NCBI GenBank assembly: GCA_036504735.1
Contig: DASXUQ010000005.1
Coordinates: 713,377-777,376 of the forward strand
Source: a bacterium
GTDB taxonomy: Bacteria > Electryoneota > RPQS01
Length of the DNA stretch: 64,000 bases
Direction: 5' to 3'
Shown here piece by piece: positions 18,735-26,981 of this stretch. The position numbers and the translations under genes are program-made. The notes below the pieces were generated by a model. It saw only the letters and a program-made list of their open reading frames with translations, was not told the origin of the DNA and ran no database searches. Each line of letters starts with the position of its first letter. Within the stretch, counting starts at the first letter, position 1.

Positions 18735-19061
18735 TGCTTTGCACGTGGATTAGCCGAAAATCAAGCAGCAGAACGGAGGGAGCTTGAATCAATGAACGAA
18801 ATACGAGAAACGACACCCTCGGCCTCGACCCACTTTGCATAAGATAGATCAGCATGTGAGGAGAGAAGCGAGCTTGGCGGCGGCCTTACGCTTCGCGGCG
18901 GCAGGCCTCTTGAGACTTAGGCCTGCCCCGCTTGGCAATAACTGCGAAAAGCAACCCCCCGCCACTACAGGCGGCAATTGCCTGCCCCAAACATCTGAAC
19001 AGACGTTCCGCCGAGATTTTGCCGGGCAAGGCAGAGGCACGTTGGGGGATAGGACAGGCCG
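18735..19061. other. Gene-free stretch with a hairpin repeat
   Basis: No supported gene. It contains a copy of the dispersed GC-rich hairpin (18891-18938) and otherwise plain intergenic sequence between the TyrA-like operon promoter and the terminator of the Cys-rich array. Confidence 0.5.
18891..18938 (+). repeat. Dispersed GC-rich hairpin repeat, copy 2
   Basis: Starts CTTCGCGGCGGCAGGCCTCT and closes with GGCCTGCCCCGCTTGGCAAT. The outer arms match the copy at 12127-12176, and the stem keeps pairing although its inner bases differ (GGCAGGCC/GGCCTGCC here). Confidence 0.5.
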
Positions 19062-19102
19062 AAAACAAGCGAGGGTTCTCCGGCAGTGAGAACCCTCGCT
19101 TG
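19062..19102 (-). terminator. Terminator at the end of the Cys-rich array
   Basis: A perfect 15-bp inverted repeat, CAAGCGAGGGTTCTC (19066-19080) and GAGAACCCTCGCTTG (19088-19102). Read leftwards it is followed by TTTT. It is the strongest hairpin in this part of the window and closes the four-gene array. Confidence 0.85.
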
Positions 19103-19161
19103 TCAATTAGCAGCCGGGCACGGCGGCGGCACACCAGCCGCGCCCGGACCTGCTCCGCAGA
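19103..19161 (-). pseudogene. Possible 3' remnant of a further Cys-rich copy
   Basis: Directly after the stop of the last Cys-rich gene, one minus-strand frame reads CGAGPGAAGVPPPCPAAN and then a stop at 19105-19103. This resembles the family's conserved tail (CVRPxxxPPC-stop). The stretch is short and GC-rich, so chance is possible. Confidence 0.3.
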
Positions 19162-19644
19162 TCACTGATAACAGGGCCGTGCGCTGAGTGCGCGTATGCA
19201 TCCACCGGCCACGCAGTCATCCCTGCATTGTCCGCAATCGGGCTGATTGGGGCAGGGTTCAAGGCATACTTGCAGGGTATAGCGTTCCCCGGCTCTGAGA
19301 TTGACGGTGCAGGTGTTATTGCAGTCCCGGTTCACGCAGTCCCGGCTGCTGCATACCGCCACCGGCTGAGTGCCGGACGGAGAATAGATCGCCGCACAAG
19401 ACATACAGCCAAAGCAGTTCGTACTGGACTGGCAGGCCGTCCACACATCGAACGCATACGTTCCGGACACCTCCACGGTGAACGTCGCTGACGTGCAACT
19501 GGTAGGAGTGATGAACGTAGGCGGACACGTGAGACGCTCGCAGCCGCGGTCGATCACGGTGACGACGGGATTCGGCGGCTGAGCCCAAACAGTCATGGGC
19601 AGAACCAGCGCCAATGTCAGTAACAAACCAATGACGACTCTCAT
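19162..19644 (-). CDS. Cys-rich secreted protein, array member 1
   Basis: 160 residues. ATG 19644 has AGAGGTG upstream and opens a Sec signal peptide (MRVVIGLLLTLALVLPMTVW, AQ cleavage). The mature part of about 138 residues carries 18 cysteines. The shared family pattern is GC-x(4)-CPP, CTSATFTV, GTYAFDVWTAC, GCMSCAAIY, DCNNTCTVNLRAGERYTLQV, CLEPCPNQPDC and a terminal RPCYQ. The alternating beta-strand pattern with C-x-x-C pairs suggests a disulfide-stapled beta-sandwich that acts outside the cytoplasm. I do not recognise the family. It is the last of four tandem paralogues and ends at a strong terminator. Zinc-binding or structural roles are possible, but nothing in the sequence decides. 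Confidence 0.8.
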   Translation of the reverse strand: MRVVIGLLLTLALVLPMTVWAQPPNPVVTVIDRGCERLTCPPTFITPTSCTSATFTVEVSGTYAFDVWTACQSSTNCFGCMSCAAIYSPSGTQPVAVCSSRDCVNRDCNNTCTVNLRAGERYTLQVCLEPCPNQPDCGQCRDDCVAGGCIRALSARPCYQ

Positions 19645-19715
19645 TTCACACCTCTTCGTTTGTGAGATACACCGGCGGCATCTCGCTTTCCGCATCTGAC
19701 GCCGCCTATACCCGA

Positions 19716-20174
19716 TTAATTGCAGGGCGGCGACGCCGCGGGCCGGACGCAGCCTCCGGCGACACACCCGTTCGCGCAGGCCGTGCAATCGCGCTCATTC
19801 GGACAAGGTTCCAGACACACCTGGAACGTATAGATGACTCCGGCCTGCAGATTGACCCGGCACGTGTTGTTGCAGTCGCGATTGCTGCATCCGGTGGTCG
19901 CGCAGGTGATCAGGGGAACAACGGTCGTGCCCCAGATCGTCGCACAGGACATGCAGTGCCAGCACTCGGTAGCGCAGGCCGTCCACGTGTCCATCTCGTA
20001 GGTCCCCGTCACAGGAACAGTAAAGGTCGATACCTTGCACAGATTGGACGGGCTGGTGGGCGGACAGGGCAGAATATCGCATCCGGTGTCCTTTAAGGCG
20101 ATAATGGGTTGCGCCGTGCCTGCCAGGGGCAGCAGCAGCGCGAGAGCGAAAAGCACATACAGAATGGATTTCAT
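19716..20174 (-). CDS. Cys-rich secreted protein, array member 2
   Basis: 152 residues, 18 cysteines in the mature part at the same spacing as member 1 (WTAC, HCMSCATIW, DCNNTCRVNLQAG, CLEPCPNERDC, GGCVRP, PPCN end). Signal peptide MKSILYVLFALALLLPLAGT with AQ after it. The ribosome-binding site AGGAGGTG is very strong, 4 nt from ATG 20174. It is closest to member 1, with an almost identical DCNNTC to CLEPCPN block. The spacer to member 1 is 71 nt without a terminator, so the two share a message. The role is unknown; secretion and heavy disulfide bonding are the only safe statements. Confidence 0.82.
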   Translation of the reverse strand: MKSILYVLFALALLLPLAGTAQPIIALKDTGCDILPCPPTSPSNLCKVSTFTVPVTGTYEMDTWTACATECWHCMSCATIWGTTVVPLITCATTGCSNRDCNNTCRVNLQAGVIYTFQVCLEPCPNERDCTACANGCVAGGCVRPAASPPCN

Positions 20175-20232
20175 AGTTCACCTCCTGTTTCGTGTACTCT
20201 CTTCTCCTTGCGAACAACGCTCAACTCGACAC

Positions 20233-20682
20233 TTAGTAGCAAGGTGGCGTTGTGGGCGGCCGTACACAGCCCCAGGCTTGGCAACGCTCGTCGCACGGAG
20301 TGGTGCCGGTCACGCACTGCAGCAGGCATACGTCGATCGTGTAGGTTCCAGCCGGCAGGCTCACGCGGCAGCTCTCATTGCAGTCACTGCCGGGACATCC
20401 GACGCTGCACTTGTAGAGCTGGGCACCCGTCATGCTGTGAATGGTCACGCACGACACGCAGCTCTGGCATGGGGTGTTAGGACAGCGGATCCACGAGTCG
20501 ATGACATAGTCCCCCGTGACGGGCACGGTAAATGTGGCGGACGTGCAACCTGCAAACCCATCGGGCGGACAGGTCATGCTCGAAGTCGGACGCGTGTCGC
20601 TGAGCGTGATCAGCGGCTGTGCCGACGCGATGGCCGGCAGCATCAGGGCAACGGCCAGCAAAGCCAAAAAGAAATTTTTCAT
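20233..20682 (-). CDS. Cys-rich secreted protein, array member 3 (16 Cys)
   Basis: 149 residues, the most divergent member. It keeps CPP, GCTSATFTVPVTGDY, SCVSCVTIH, DCNESCRVSLPAG and PPCY, but has only 16 mature cysteines: the first family cysteine (GC before CPP) and one in the C-terminal cluster (TPCDERCQAWGC instead of four Cys) are both absent. Signal peptide MKNFFLALLAVALMLPAIAS, then AQ. Ribosome-binding site GGAGGTG before ATG 20682. The spacer to member 2 is 58 nt. It is exported and of unknown function; the paired loss suggests that those two cysteines bond to each other in the other members. Confidence 0.82.
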   Translation of the reverse strand: MKNFFLALLAVALMLPAIASAQPLITLSDTRPTSSMTCPPDGFAGCTSATFTVPVTGDYVIDSWIRCPNTPCQSCVSCVTIHSMTGAQLYKCSVGCPGSDCNESCRVSLPAGTYTIDVCLLQCVTGTTPCDERCQAWGCVRPPTTPPCY

Positions 20683-20745
20683 TCTACACCTCCGGTTTGG
20701 ATTCTACTCTTTCCGTTCATGATTCTGCATCCCAACGGGGACGCG

Positions 20746-20831
20746 TCAGTAACAGGTGGGGTTGGTGACGACCTCCCCGAATTGTTCCCGGACAAAAACG
20801 GCGTCCGCCGCTGTTACGCGGCGGATGTAGG
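20746..20831 (-). pseudogene. Possible second 3' tail after array member 4
   Basis: Downstream of the member-4 stop, in another frame, the minus strand reads VVTNPTCY then TGA (20748-20746), like the family end PPCY/RPCY-stop. No cysteine framework remains upstream of it. It may be a relic of a deleted array unit. Confidence 0.3.
20793..20825 (-). terminator. Hairpin with T run between array members 4 and 3
   Basis: TCCGCCGC (20804-20811) pairs with GCGGCGGA (20818-20825), 6-nt loop. Read leftwards, five T follow a short GC spacer. It starts 7 nt after the member-4 stop, so it may reduce read-through and make member 4 the most abundant product. Confidence 0.6.
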
Positions 20832-21293
20832 TCAGTAGCAGGGCCTGATGGTGTTCGGGTACCGCACACAGGCGTTGGCCGTACAGTCGCGACACGGGCT
20901 GCAATCAGCCGCTCCCGTGGGACAGGGCTCCAGGCAGACTCCGATAATGTAGGTCTGGCCGGCTGCAAGCCGCACAGTGCAGGTGTTGCCGCAGTTCGCG
21001 CTTCCACAGCCGCCGCCGCAGGTGGCTATGGGGACCCGCGACCCATCCGCGAGGTAGATGGCGGTGCAGGCATAGCAGCTACGACAGTCATGATCGGGAC
21101 ACACCACCCATGCGTCCAGAGCGTACTCCCCCGTGGTGGGAACAGTGAAGCTCGCCGATGTGCATCCGGTGGCATTGAGCGGCGGGCAATCCCCCAGTGT
21201 ACAGCCTTTGTCGCTCACCGAGACGATTTGCGCCATACTGAAAGTGGGCAGAGCCAGCAGTATCGCCAGCGCCAAAACAAGAACGACTTTCAT
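20832..21293 (-). CDS. Cys-rich secreted protein, array member 4 (promoter-proximal)
   Basis: 153 residues, first gene of the array. ATG 21293 is preferred to GTG 21296 because AAGGAGG sits 7 nt upstream. The signal peptide ends FSMAQ. The mature part has 18 cysteines in the family framework (GC-x(4)-CPP, GCTSASFTVPTTG, WVVC, SCYACTAIY, NCGNTCTVRLAAG, CLEPCP, RPCY end). It lies 73 nt downstream of a near-perfect sigma-70 promoter and is followed by a hairpin with a T run, which points to high expression. Function unknown. Array position, export and conservation of every cysteine argue for a structural or binding protein rather than an enzyme. Confidence 0.83.
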   Translation of the reverse strand: MKVVLVLALAILLALPTFSMAQIVSVSDKGCTLGDCPPLNATGCTSASFTVPTTGEYALDAWVVCPDHDCRSCYACTAIYLADGSRVPIATCGGGCGSANCGNTCTVRLAAGQTYIIGVCLEPCPTGAADCSPCRDCTANACVRYPNTIRPCY

Positions 21294-21365
21294 CACAGAC
21301 CTCCTTGTTGATAAACGGCCCCCTCCCCATTGTCAAATGTTGTCGGACCCAGACTTCATGGCTTA

Positions 21366-21394
21366 AATATACCGCCCCACACAAGAGATGTCAA
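21366..21394 (-). promoter_or_regulatory. Consensus sigma-70 promoter of the Cys-rich array
   Basis: On the minus strand: -35 TTGACA (21394-21389), spacer exactly 17 nt, -10 TATATT (21371-21366). This is the best promoter match in the window, with transcription expected to start near 21359. Confidence 0.78.
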
Positions 21395-21589
21395 TATGCC
21401 TTTATTTATCTATCTCCACTTTCTTCGGCTGAACACAATCATCATAGAGGCATTTCTCTGCTATTAATCTTTACCTGCGCGTCATGATATATTGAGAATC
21501 AATTTTTATAAATATGGGATTTATTTTATACATAAGCGTGATTTTTATAAATTGATCCTCCATTTTATCAATCGTAGGTGCATGGCAGA
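21395..21589. other. AT-rich gene-free stretch
   Basis: Markedly AT-rich compared with everything around it (for example repeated TTTTATAAAT-like words at 21500-21570) and without a supported gene. It separates the promoter of the Cys-rich array from the end of the suf operon and may act as an UP-element-like region for that promoter. Confidence 0.45.
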
Positions 21590-21624
21590 CAAAAAGAAAG
21601 CCGCCCGATGGCTCGAGCGGCTTT
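21590..21624 (-). terminator. Intrinsic terminator of the suf operon
   Basis: AAAGCCGC (21597-21604) pairs with GCGGCTTT (21617-21624). Read leftwards it is followed by CTTTTTG. It lies 28 nt past the sufU stop. Confidence 0.83.
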
Positions 21625-21651
21625 GTGTTCGCGCTGAACGTCAACCTGCGT

Positions 21652-22077
21652 TCACGTTCCCCGGTAGCGCTGAAGTCCTTCTTCTATCGTCGTCCATGGC
21701 AAAGTGGCACACTTGACACGCACGGGCAGCTTCGAGATGCCGGACAGCGCCGTCAAATCTCCCATGTCCACGCCGTCGGGCGCTTCGCCTTCACGAATGA
21801 ACTCTTTGAAGTTCTGAATCCAGTGCTCGATTTCTGCCGTGGTCTTGCCTTCGAGCATCTCGGTCAGCATGGATGCCGACGCCATGGAGATGGCGCAGCC
21901 CTTGCCGATAAACCGCACCTTCCGGAGCACGTCCCCTTCGAATTCGAGGTCGAAGGTCAGGTCGTCGCCACAGAGCGGGTTGACGCCTTCGACCGACACG
22001 GTGGGATGTTCAAGCCGGCCTTTGTTGCGGGGCAGACGATAATGGTCAAGCAGAATTTCGCTGTAGAGATCAAACAA
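21652..22077 (-). CDS. sufU: Iron-sulfur cluster assembly scaffold / sulfur acceptor SufU
   Basis: 141 residues. SufU accepts persulfide sulfur from SufS and binds zinc. The three conserved cysteines are in NPLCGDDL, GKGCAISMASASM and VRVKCATLPW, and the GxGCAISxASASM insertion typical of SufU is present. The start is TTG 22077, giving MFDLYSEILLDHYRLPRNKG; GGAG lies exactly 8 nt upstream, and this puts the start 16 nt after the sufS stop. No ATG exists near the homologous N-terminus. It is the last gene of the suf operon and is followed by a terminator. Confidence 0.9.
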   Translation of the reverse strand: MFDLYSEILLDHYRLPRNKGRLEHPTVSVEGVNPLCGDDLTFDLEFEGDVLRKVRFIGKGCAISMASASMLTEMLEGKTTAEIEHWIQNFKEFIREGEAPDGVDMGDLTALSGISKLPVRVKCATLPWTTIEEGLQRYRGT

Positions 22078-22093
22078 GTCGTAGACTCCGGCG

Positions 22094-23317
22094 TTAGACG
22101 AGCTGCAGTACCTTTTTTGCCATACGGATCGCCGACACCAACTCGTCGATCTCCTCTGCGGTGTTGTACAGATAGAAACTCGCTCGCGCCGTGGCTTGCA
22201 CTCCCAGCCAGCGCATGAGCGGCTGCGCGCAGTGATGCCCGGCGCGAATGGCCACGCCCTCGCGGTCGAGCAGCGCCGCCACGTCATGCGGATGAATGCC
22301 TTCCACATTGAAGGTCACCAGCCCGCCGCGCTCGCCGGAAGGACCATACACGGTGACTCCCGGTTCCTGCATCAGCTTTTCATAGGCGAGGGAACTCAGC
22401 ATGCGGTCGTGGCTTTCGATCCATTGCATGCTGACGTCATCCAGATAGCGGATGGCCGCGGCAAGGCTCACCGCTTCGGTAATGGGCGGCGTACCCGCTT
22501 CGAACTTGTACGGCAGATCATTCCACGTGGCATGGTCGAGCCAGACTTCGCGGATCATCTCGCCGCCGGTCATGTAGGGATCCATGTCATCGAGCACTTC
22601 GGGCTTGCCCCACAGCACACCGATGCCGGTGGGTCCCAGCATCTTATGGCCGGAGAAGGCATAGAAATCCGCGCCCAGATCGGTCAGGTCTACCGCCATA
22701 TGCGGTGCCGCCTGCGCGCCATCCACCAGCACTTTCGCCCCGACGCGGTGAGACATTTCCACGATTTCGCGCACCGGAGTAATCGTGCCCAGCACATTCG
22801 AAACATGGGTAAAGGCCACCATGGCGACATGGCTGTCCAGCAGTTTGCGGCCCGCTTCCATGTCGAGCGATCCGTCACTTGCCAGCGGCCAGAAACGCAG
22901 TTCCGCGCCGACGGCTTTGGCGACAAGCTGCCACGGAACCAGATTGGCGTGATGTTCCAGCGGCGTCAGCAGAATCGCCTGGCCGTGCTTGATGAACTTG
23001 CGTCCGTAGGCCTGCGCCACGAGGTTGATGGACTCGGTGGTGCCGCGTGTGAAGATGATCCCCTTGGTGGAGGGCGCATTGACGAACGTCGCCACGGTCT
23101 GGCGCGCGGCTTCATAGTCGCTGGTGGCATTCTCGCCTAAGGTATGCACACCGCGATGCACGTTGGAATAGCGCGACTCGCAGAAGCGGCAATAGGCGTT
23201 GAGCACCTGCTGCGGCTTCTGGGAACTGGCGGCGCTGTCCAGATAGACCAGCGGGCGGCCATTCACCTTCACCTGCAATATGGGAAAATCCTTACGGATC
23301 TCTTCAACCGTTTTCAT
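22094..23317 (-). CDS. sufS: Cysteine desulfurase SufS
   Basis: A 407-residue PLP-dependent class V aminotransferase-fold enzyme that removes sulfur from cysteine as a persulfide for Fe-S cluster assembly. The PLP lysine is in FSGHKMLGPTGIG, the N-terminal substrate region is YLDSAASSQKP, and the catalytic cysteine loop is IRAGHHCAQPLM, the group II (SufS) arrangement. ATG 23317 overlaps the stop of the Rieske gene by ATGA, so the two are translationally coupled. sufU follows immediately, its usual partner. Confidence 0.96.
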   Translation of the reverse strand: MKTVEEIRKDFPILQVKVNGRPLVYLDSAASSQKPQQVLNAYCRFCESRYSNVHRGVHTLGENATSDYEAARQTVATFVNAPSTKGIIFTRGTTESINLVAQAYGRKFIKHGQAILLTPLEHHANLVPWQLVAKAVGAELRFWPLASDGSLDMEAGRKLLDSHVAMVAFTHVSNVLGTITPVREIVEMSHRVGAKVLVDGAQAAPHMAVDLTDLGADFYAFSGHKMLGPTGIGVLWGKPEVLDDMDPYMTGGEMIREVWLDHATWNDLPYKFEAGTPPITEAVSLAAAIRYLDDVSMQWIESHDRMLSSLAYEKLMQEPGVTVYGPSGERGGLVTFNVEGIHPHDVAALLDREGVAIRAGHHCAQPLMRWLGVQATARASFYLYNTAEEIDELVSAIRMAKKVLQLV

Positions 23318-23667
23318 GCATCCTTCCTGGCTTCGACTGAAGCCAGATACTTCTCCGGAATGGTGACGAAGATGTCGTCGCCTTCGAGCTTCAACTCATA
23401 GACCTCAATCGGGTCTATGGCCGGCAGGGAGAGCGCCTCGCCTGTCTTCAAATCAAATTGCGAGCCGTGCCGCGGGCATTCGATGCAATGGCCTTCAAGC
23501 CAGCCGTCGTGCAGATGCTCCTCTTCATGGCTGCAAATGTCGCTGCTGGCAAAGTAGCCGTCTTCCGTGCGGAAGATGGCCAGGTCAAGGCTTCCCACTT
23601 TGAAGGCCTTGCCTTCTCCCTTAGGAATGTCTTTGACGCTGCAAATCCGAATGTTCTGGTTGGCCAT
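23314..23667 (-). CDS. Rieske-type [2Fe-2S] ferredoxin within the suf operon
   Basis: A 117-residue small Rieske/NirD-like electron-transfer protein. Ligand motifs are C-x-H in DICSHEEEHL and C-x-x-H in ECPRHGSQFD. ATG 23667 has GGAAGAG upstream and gives a standard N-terminus (ANQNIRICSVKDIPKGEG). It lies between sufD and sufS and overlaps sufS by ATGA, so it is a genuine operon member. Similar non-heme ferredoxins accompany sufBCD in several phyla and may supply electrons or act as an early client of the assembly machine; which applies here is inference. Confidence 0.88.
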   Translation of the reverse strand: MANQNIRICSVKDIPKGEGKAFKVGSLDLAIFRTEDGYFASSDICSHEEEHLHDGWLEGHCIECPRHGSQFDLKTGEALSLPAIDPIEVYELKLEGDDIFVTIPEKYLASVEARKDA

Positions 23668-23710
23668 AAGTTTCTCTTCCTGTCTCAGGTTTTTGGTCTC
23701 AGGTCTTGTC

Positions 23711-24919
23711 TCAGCCCTGAACTCTACCGATGGTTCTCGCCACGAGATTCCGCCAGCGGCTTTGGACGGCTTCCACGGGCACAAAGCGGATAATCTCTTC
23801 GGCGAAGCCCGAGGCGATAGCGACCATCGCCTGCAGTTTGGTCAGGCCTCGGGTTTCCATATAGAAAACCTGCTCGGGATTGACCGATCCCATGGACGCG
23901 CCGTGCGTGCAGCGCACGTCGTCGGCGATGATTTCCAGCTTGGGAATCGCGTCGGCATGGGTACCGGCTTCCAGCAACAGATTGCGGCACTGCTGATAGG
24001 CATCGGTGCGCTGCGCCTGCTGCGGCACGGTGATTAAGCCCTGATAGATCGAATGCGAATGCCCGGCCAGCAGCGTCTTCATGGTCAGATTGGACGTACA
24101 CTGAGGCGCGCCATGATACTGATGGGTGCGGTGGTCGGCATGGGACTCGCCCGTACCGGCAAACAGACCCTTAAAGGTCGCTTCCGAACCTTTGCCCAGC
24201 AACGCGATTTCGAGCCGCGCGGCATGCCACGGCGCTCCCGGAGTCGCAGAAAACCAGTTCAACTTTGCGTCATTGCCAAGCTGAATCCGCGCGCGGCGAT
24301 AGAAGGCTGTGTGCGCGCTAATCTGGTCTTCCTGCAGGTAGGTCAGCTTAGCGCCGTCCTCGACGATGATTTCCGTTCGGCCAACGGCAGCGGGAGAGTC
24401 GTCGCTGGCTTCCCAGCGGTCATAAAGCACCACATCCGCACCGGCCTCTACAAGGAGCACGGTGGTAAAGGTGGCCAGACCGGGGCCGGTGGCTTTCTGC
24501 ACCAGTTGGACCGGATCACCCTTAAAACCCTTCATCACACGGAAGCAGACCGCATTGCGGCTCAGCGCCTTGTGATAATAGAGAAACTTGGCATCGTAAT
24601 CGTCGCCGGCAATCATCTGCATGGCGCGGCAGCGTTCTTCGCCGTTGGCTTCGAGGGGCTCAAGGCCTGTTGCCTGCCCGCCGCCAATGGCTGACACGGC
24701 AACGTCCGTACGCGTCTGCGCCGGATCGACTTCTTCGAGGCGGTTCCAGGGGAAGACGTCGGGATCGGTCTTGCGCCAATCCTCTTCTAAACGTGACGGC
24801 GCAGCGGCGTTGCGGGCCTGCTCCAAGGCGTGTTCGCTCTCTTGCATCGTAAACAGACGTCCCGGTGCCGCTTCGATGTACGCGAGCACCTGCTCTTTTG
24901 CGGTGGTCTTATCAGCCAA
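23711..24919 (-). CDS. sufD: Fe-S cluster assembly protein SufD
   Basis: 402 residues, partner of SufB and SufC in the SufBC2D scaffold. The beta-helix core and C-terminal motifs are recognisable: [20 protein letters not shown], then [20 protein letters not shown] and an RGL-x(4)[14 protein letters not shown] helix; the conserved His is in the CTHG motif. The start is TTG 24919, with GGAGG 6 nt upstream, overlapping the end of sufB by 8 nt. The N-terminal third is less conserved, as is usual for SufD. Confidence 0.93.
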   Translation of the reverse strand: MADKTTAKEQVLAYIEAAPGRLFTMQESEHALEQARNAAAPSRLEEDWRKTDPDVFPWNRLEEVDPAQTRTDVAVSAIGGGQATGLEPLEANGEERCRAMQMIAGDDYDAKFLYYHKALSRNAVCFRVMKGFKGDPVQLVQKATGPGLATFTTVLLVEAGADVVLYDRWEASDDSPAAVGRTEIIVEDGAKLTYLQEDQISAHTAFYRRARIQLGNDAKLNWFSATPGAPWHAARLEIALLGKGSEATFKGLFAGTGESHADHRTHQYHGAPQCTSNLTMKTLLAGHSHSIYQGLITVPQQAQRTDAYQQCRNLLLEAGTHADAIPKLEIIADDVRCTHGASMGSVNPEQVFYMETRGLTKLQAMVAIASGFAEEIIRFVPVEAVQSRWRNLVARTIGRVQG

Positions 24920-26318
24920 CGGAACCCTCCATCTGAAGCTGGATCAGGCGGTTCATCTCAAGTGCGTATTCCATCGGCAACTCTTTGACGACAGGCTCAA
25001 TGAAGCCGCGCACAATGAGTGTCATGGCTTCGGCCTGCGAAATGCCGCGCGTCATCAGGTAGAACAGTTGCTCGTCGCCGATCTTGGAGACCGTGGCTTC
25101 ATGCCCCAGTTCCACCTTATCATTTTTGATATTCATGTAGGGGTAGGTGTCGCTGCGGCTGTGATCATCCATTAAAAGTGCGTCACAGCTTACAGTGGAC
25201 TTGCAGTTCGGAGCATCCGCCGCCACTTCCACAAGGCCGCGATAGGATGTTCTGCCGCCGCCGCGCGAAATGGACTTGGAAAGAATCACCGAAGTCGTCT
25301 CCGGTGCGCGGTGAATCACCTTGGCCCCGGCTTCGGTGTGCATGCCGTTGCCCGCATAGGCCACAGAAAGCACGTCCGCGCGGGCGTGGCGTCCCACCAT
25401 GTAGACCGACGGATATTTCATAGTGATCTTGGAACCAAGATTGCAGTCCACCCATTCCATGGTGGCGTCTTCATCGCAGACGGTGCGCTTGGTGACAAGG
25501 TTGTAAACATTTTTCGACCAGTTCTGAATCGTCGTGTAGCGCACGCGGGCGTGCTTCTTGACGAAGATTTCCACCACTGCCGCATGCAGCGAATCGGAGG
25601 AATAGACCGGAGCGGTGCAGCCTTCCACATAGTGGACAAAGGCGCCTTCATCGGCGATGATCAGCGTGCGCTCGAACTGGCCCATGTTCTTGGCATTGAT
25701 GCGGAAGTAGGCCTGCAACGGAATGGTCATGTGCACACCCTTGGGCACATAGATGAAACTGCCGCCCGACCAGACCGCCGTATTCAGCGCCGCCAGCTTG
25801 TTGTCGCCCGCCGGAATCAGCTTGGAGAAATACTCCTTGAACAGGTCCGGGTACTCGCGCAGCCCGGTGTCGGTATCGAGAAACACGACGCCTTGCTTGC
25901 TCCATTGCTCCTGTAAGCTGTGGTAGACCACTTCCGATTCATACTGCGCGCCCACCCCGGCGAGGAATTTCTTCTCCGCTTCGGGAATGCCGAGCTTGTC
26001 ATAAGTCTCCCGGATTTCGGCGGGGACGGCATTCCAGTCCGACGCGACCTTGTCCGTGGGCTTGATGTAGTAGTGAATGTCGTCGTAGTCGATAGTGGAG
26101 AGATCCGGTCCCCAGTTGGGAGTCGGCTTGCGCATGAAATACTCGAGCCCCTTCAGACGGAGCTTGAGCATCCACTCGGGCTCTTTCTTATATTCGGAAA
26201 TCTCTTCCACGACTTTCCGGGACAGCCCCTTGGGCATGGTGACCAGATTGTGCTCGGCCACATGAAACCCGTACTTGTCGTAATTGTCGAGATCCAATTC
26301 AAACTTTTTCTGTTCCAT
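24912..26318 (-). CDS. sufB: Fe-S cluster assembly protein SufB
   Basis: 468 residues, core scaffold subunit of the SUF system. Strong family motifs are [12 protein letters not shown] near the N-terminus, [38 protein letters not shown] carrying the conserved cysteine, and the C-terminal [23 protein letters not shown] 26318 has GAGGA upstream. No promoter is evident in the 43 nt before it, so it may be read from upstream leftward genes. In most genomes sufC is adjacent; here sufC is about 8 kb upstream, beyond unrelated genes. Confidence 0.97.
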   Translation of the reverse strand: MEQKKFELDLDNYDKYGFHVAEHNLVTMPKGLSRKVVEEISEYKKEPEWMLKLRLKGLEYFMRKPTPNWGPDLSTIDYDDIHYYIKPTDKVASDWNAVPAEIRETYDKLGIPEAEKKFLAGVGAQYESEVVYHSLQEQWSKQGVVFLDTDTGLREYPDLFKEYFSKLIPAGDNKLAALNTAVWSGGSFIYVPKGVHMTIPLQAYFRINAKNMGQFERTLIIADEGAFVHYVEGCTAPVYSSDSLHAAVVEIFVKKHARVRYTTIQNWSKNVYNLVTKRTVCDEDATMEWVDCNLGSKITMKYPSVYMVGRHARADVLSVAYAGNGMHTEAGAKVIHRAPETTSVILSKSISRGGGRTSYRGLVEVAADAPNCKSTVSCDALLMDDHSRSDTYPYMNIKNDKVELGHEATVSKIGDEQLFYLMTRGISQAEAMTLIVRGFIEPVVKELPMEYALEMNRLIQLQMEGSVG

Positions 26319-26361
26319 TCATTCCTCAGATCTTACTCAGCCTGATTCGTCCCCGCTGTGC

Positions 26362-26862
26362 TCACATCAGCGGAATACTCTTCCACAAAGCAATTTCCCA
26401 TTTCCCTTGTTTCCGCACCACCGAAGCCTCGACGGCTTTGGCGTATGGCATGGTCAGAGCCGTCTTCGGCGTACCATCTGCATTTCGCAACCCGTAGAAC
26501 GACCATTCCACCGCAACTATCAGAGAGTCTGCCGCGATGACACGGAGGCTCACGTAAGCGTAGTTGTCGCGAAGGTCGTGCGGCTTACTGGAGATCGGTT
26601 CGAACACGACGTTCTCGAAGTGCAAGCCGGCCAGAAAATCCGGCGGTGGTGATGCCAAGTACGGATAGGCAACGTACATGGTGTCTGCCTGACCGGACGC
26701 GGGCTGTATGGCCGAGATGCTCTCGGACATGATGCGGATCAACACCTCGCGGGCCGCCGGGGCGAACTTAGCGGCTTCGGGAGTCGCGTATTGTGGTTCT
26801 CGCGCGGACACCACCGCTACCATAGCCCCCGCCATGAACACCAACAGCCACCACTGTTTCAT
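26362..26862 (-). CDS. Exported protein of unknown function, pair member A
   Basis: 166 residues with a signal peptide (WWLLVFMAGAMVAVV, then SAREPQ). The mature domain has the pattern AREVLIRIMSESISA, DTMYVAYPYL, a beta-rich middle and SVVRKQGKWEIALWKSIPLM at the end. It is paralogous to 26982-27452, which shares DTMYVA, a VxEP strand and the (S/T)VxRK-x(3)-WEI-x(2)-W ending. The C-terminal pattern resembles small lumazine-binding-like or NTF2-like domains in which a Trp-rich strand closes the sheet, but I cannot assign it. It is 43 nt upstream of sufB on the same strand. Confidence 0.65.
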   Translation of the reverse strand: MKQWWLLVFMAGAMVAVVSAREPQYATPEAAKFAPAAREVLIRIMSESISAIQPASGQADTMYVAYPYLASPPPDFLAGLHFENVVFEPISSKPHDLRDNYAYVSLRVIAADSLIVAVEWSFYGLRNADGTPKTALTMPYAKAVEASVVRKQGKWEIALWKSIPLM

Positions 26863-26886
26863 GGGTCCTCCTTAGGGAAAGTTGGC

Positions 26887-26908
26887 GGGCGGATCTTAAG
26901 ATCCGCCC
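26887..26908. repeat. Perfect 22-bp palindrome
   Basis: GGGCGGATCTT followed by its exact reverse complement, in the spacer between the two exported-protein genes. A second small inverted repeat (GGCCGG/CCGGCC, 26941-26958) and a CGCGCGTGAAGCGCG hairpin sit beside it. No T run follows on either side. Confidence 0.55.
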
Positions 26909-26981
26909 CTCCGACCGCGCGTGAAGCGCGATGGCGGTGTGGCCGGATGGAACCGGCCACCTAATCCGCCTTAACCGGAGA

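Noticed and set aside
21395-21589. AT-rich island as a horizontally acquired insertion
   Set aside because: No gene, terminal repeats or integrase; its position upstream of a strong promoter explains it better.
26887-26958. Palindrome cluster as an intrinsic terminator
   Set aside because: No T run follows on either strand.
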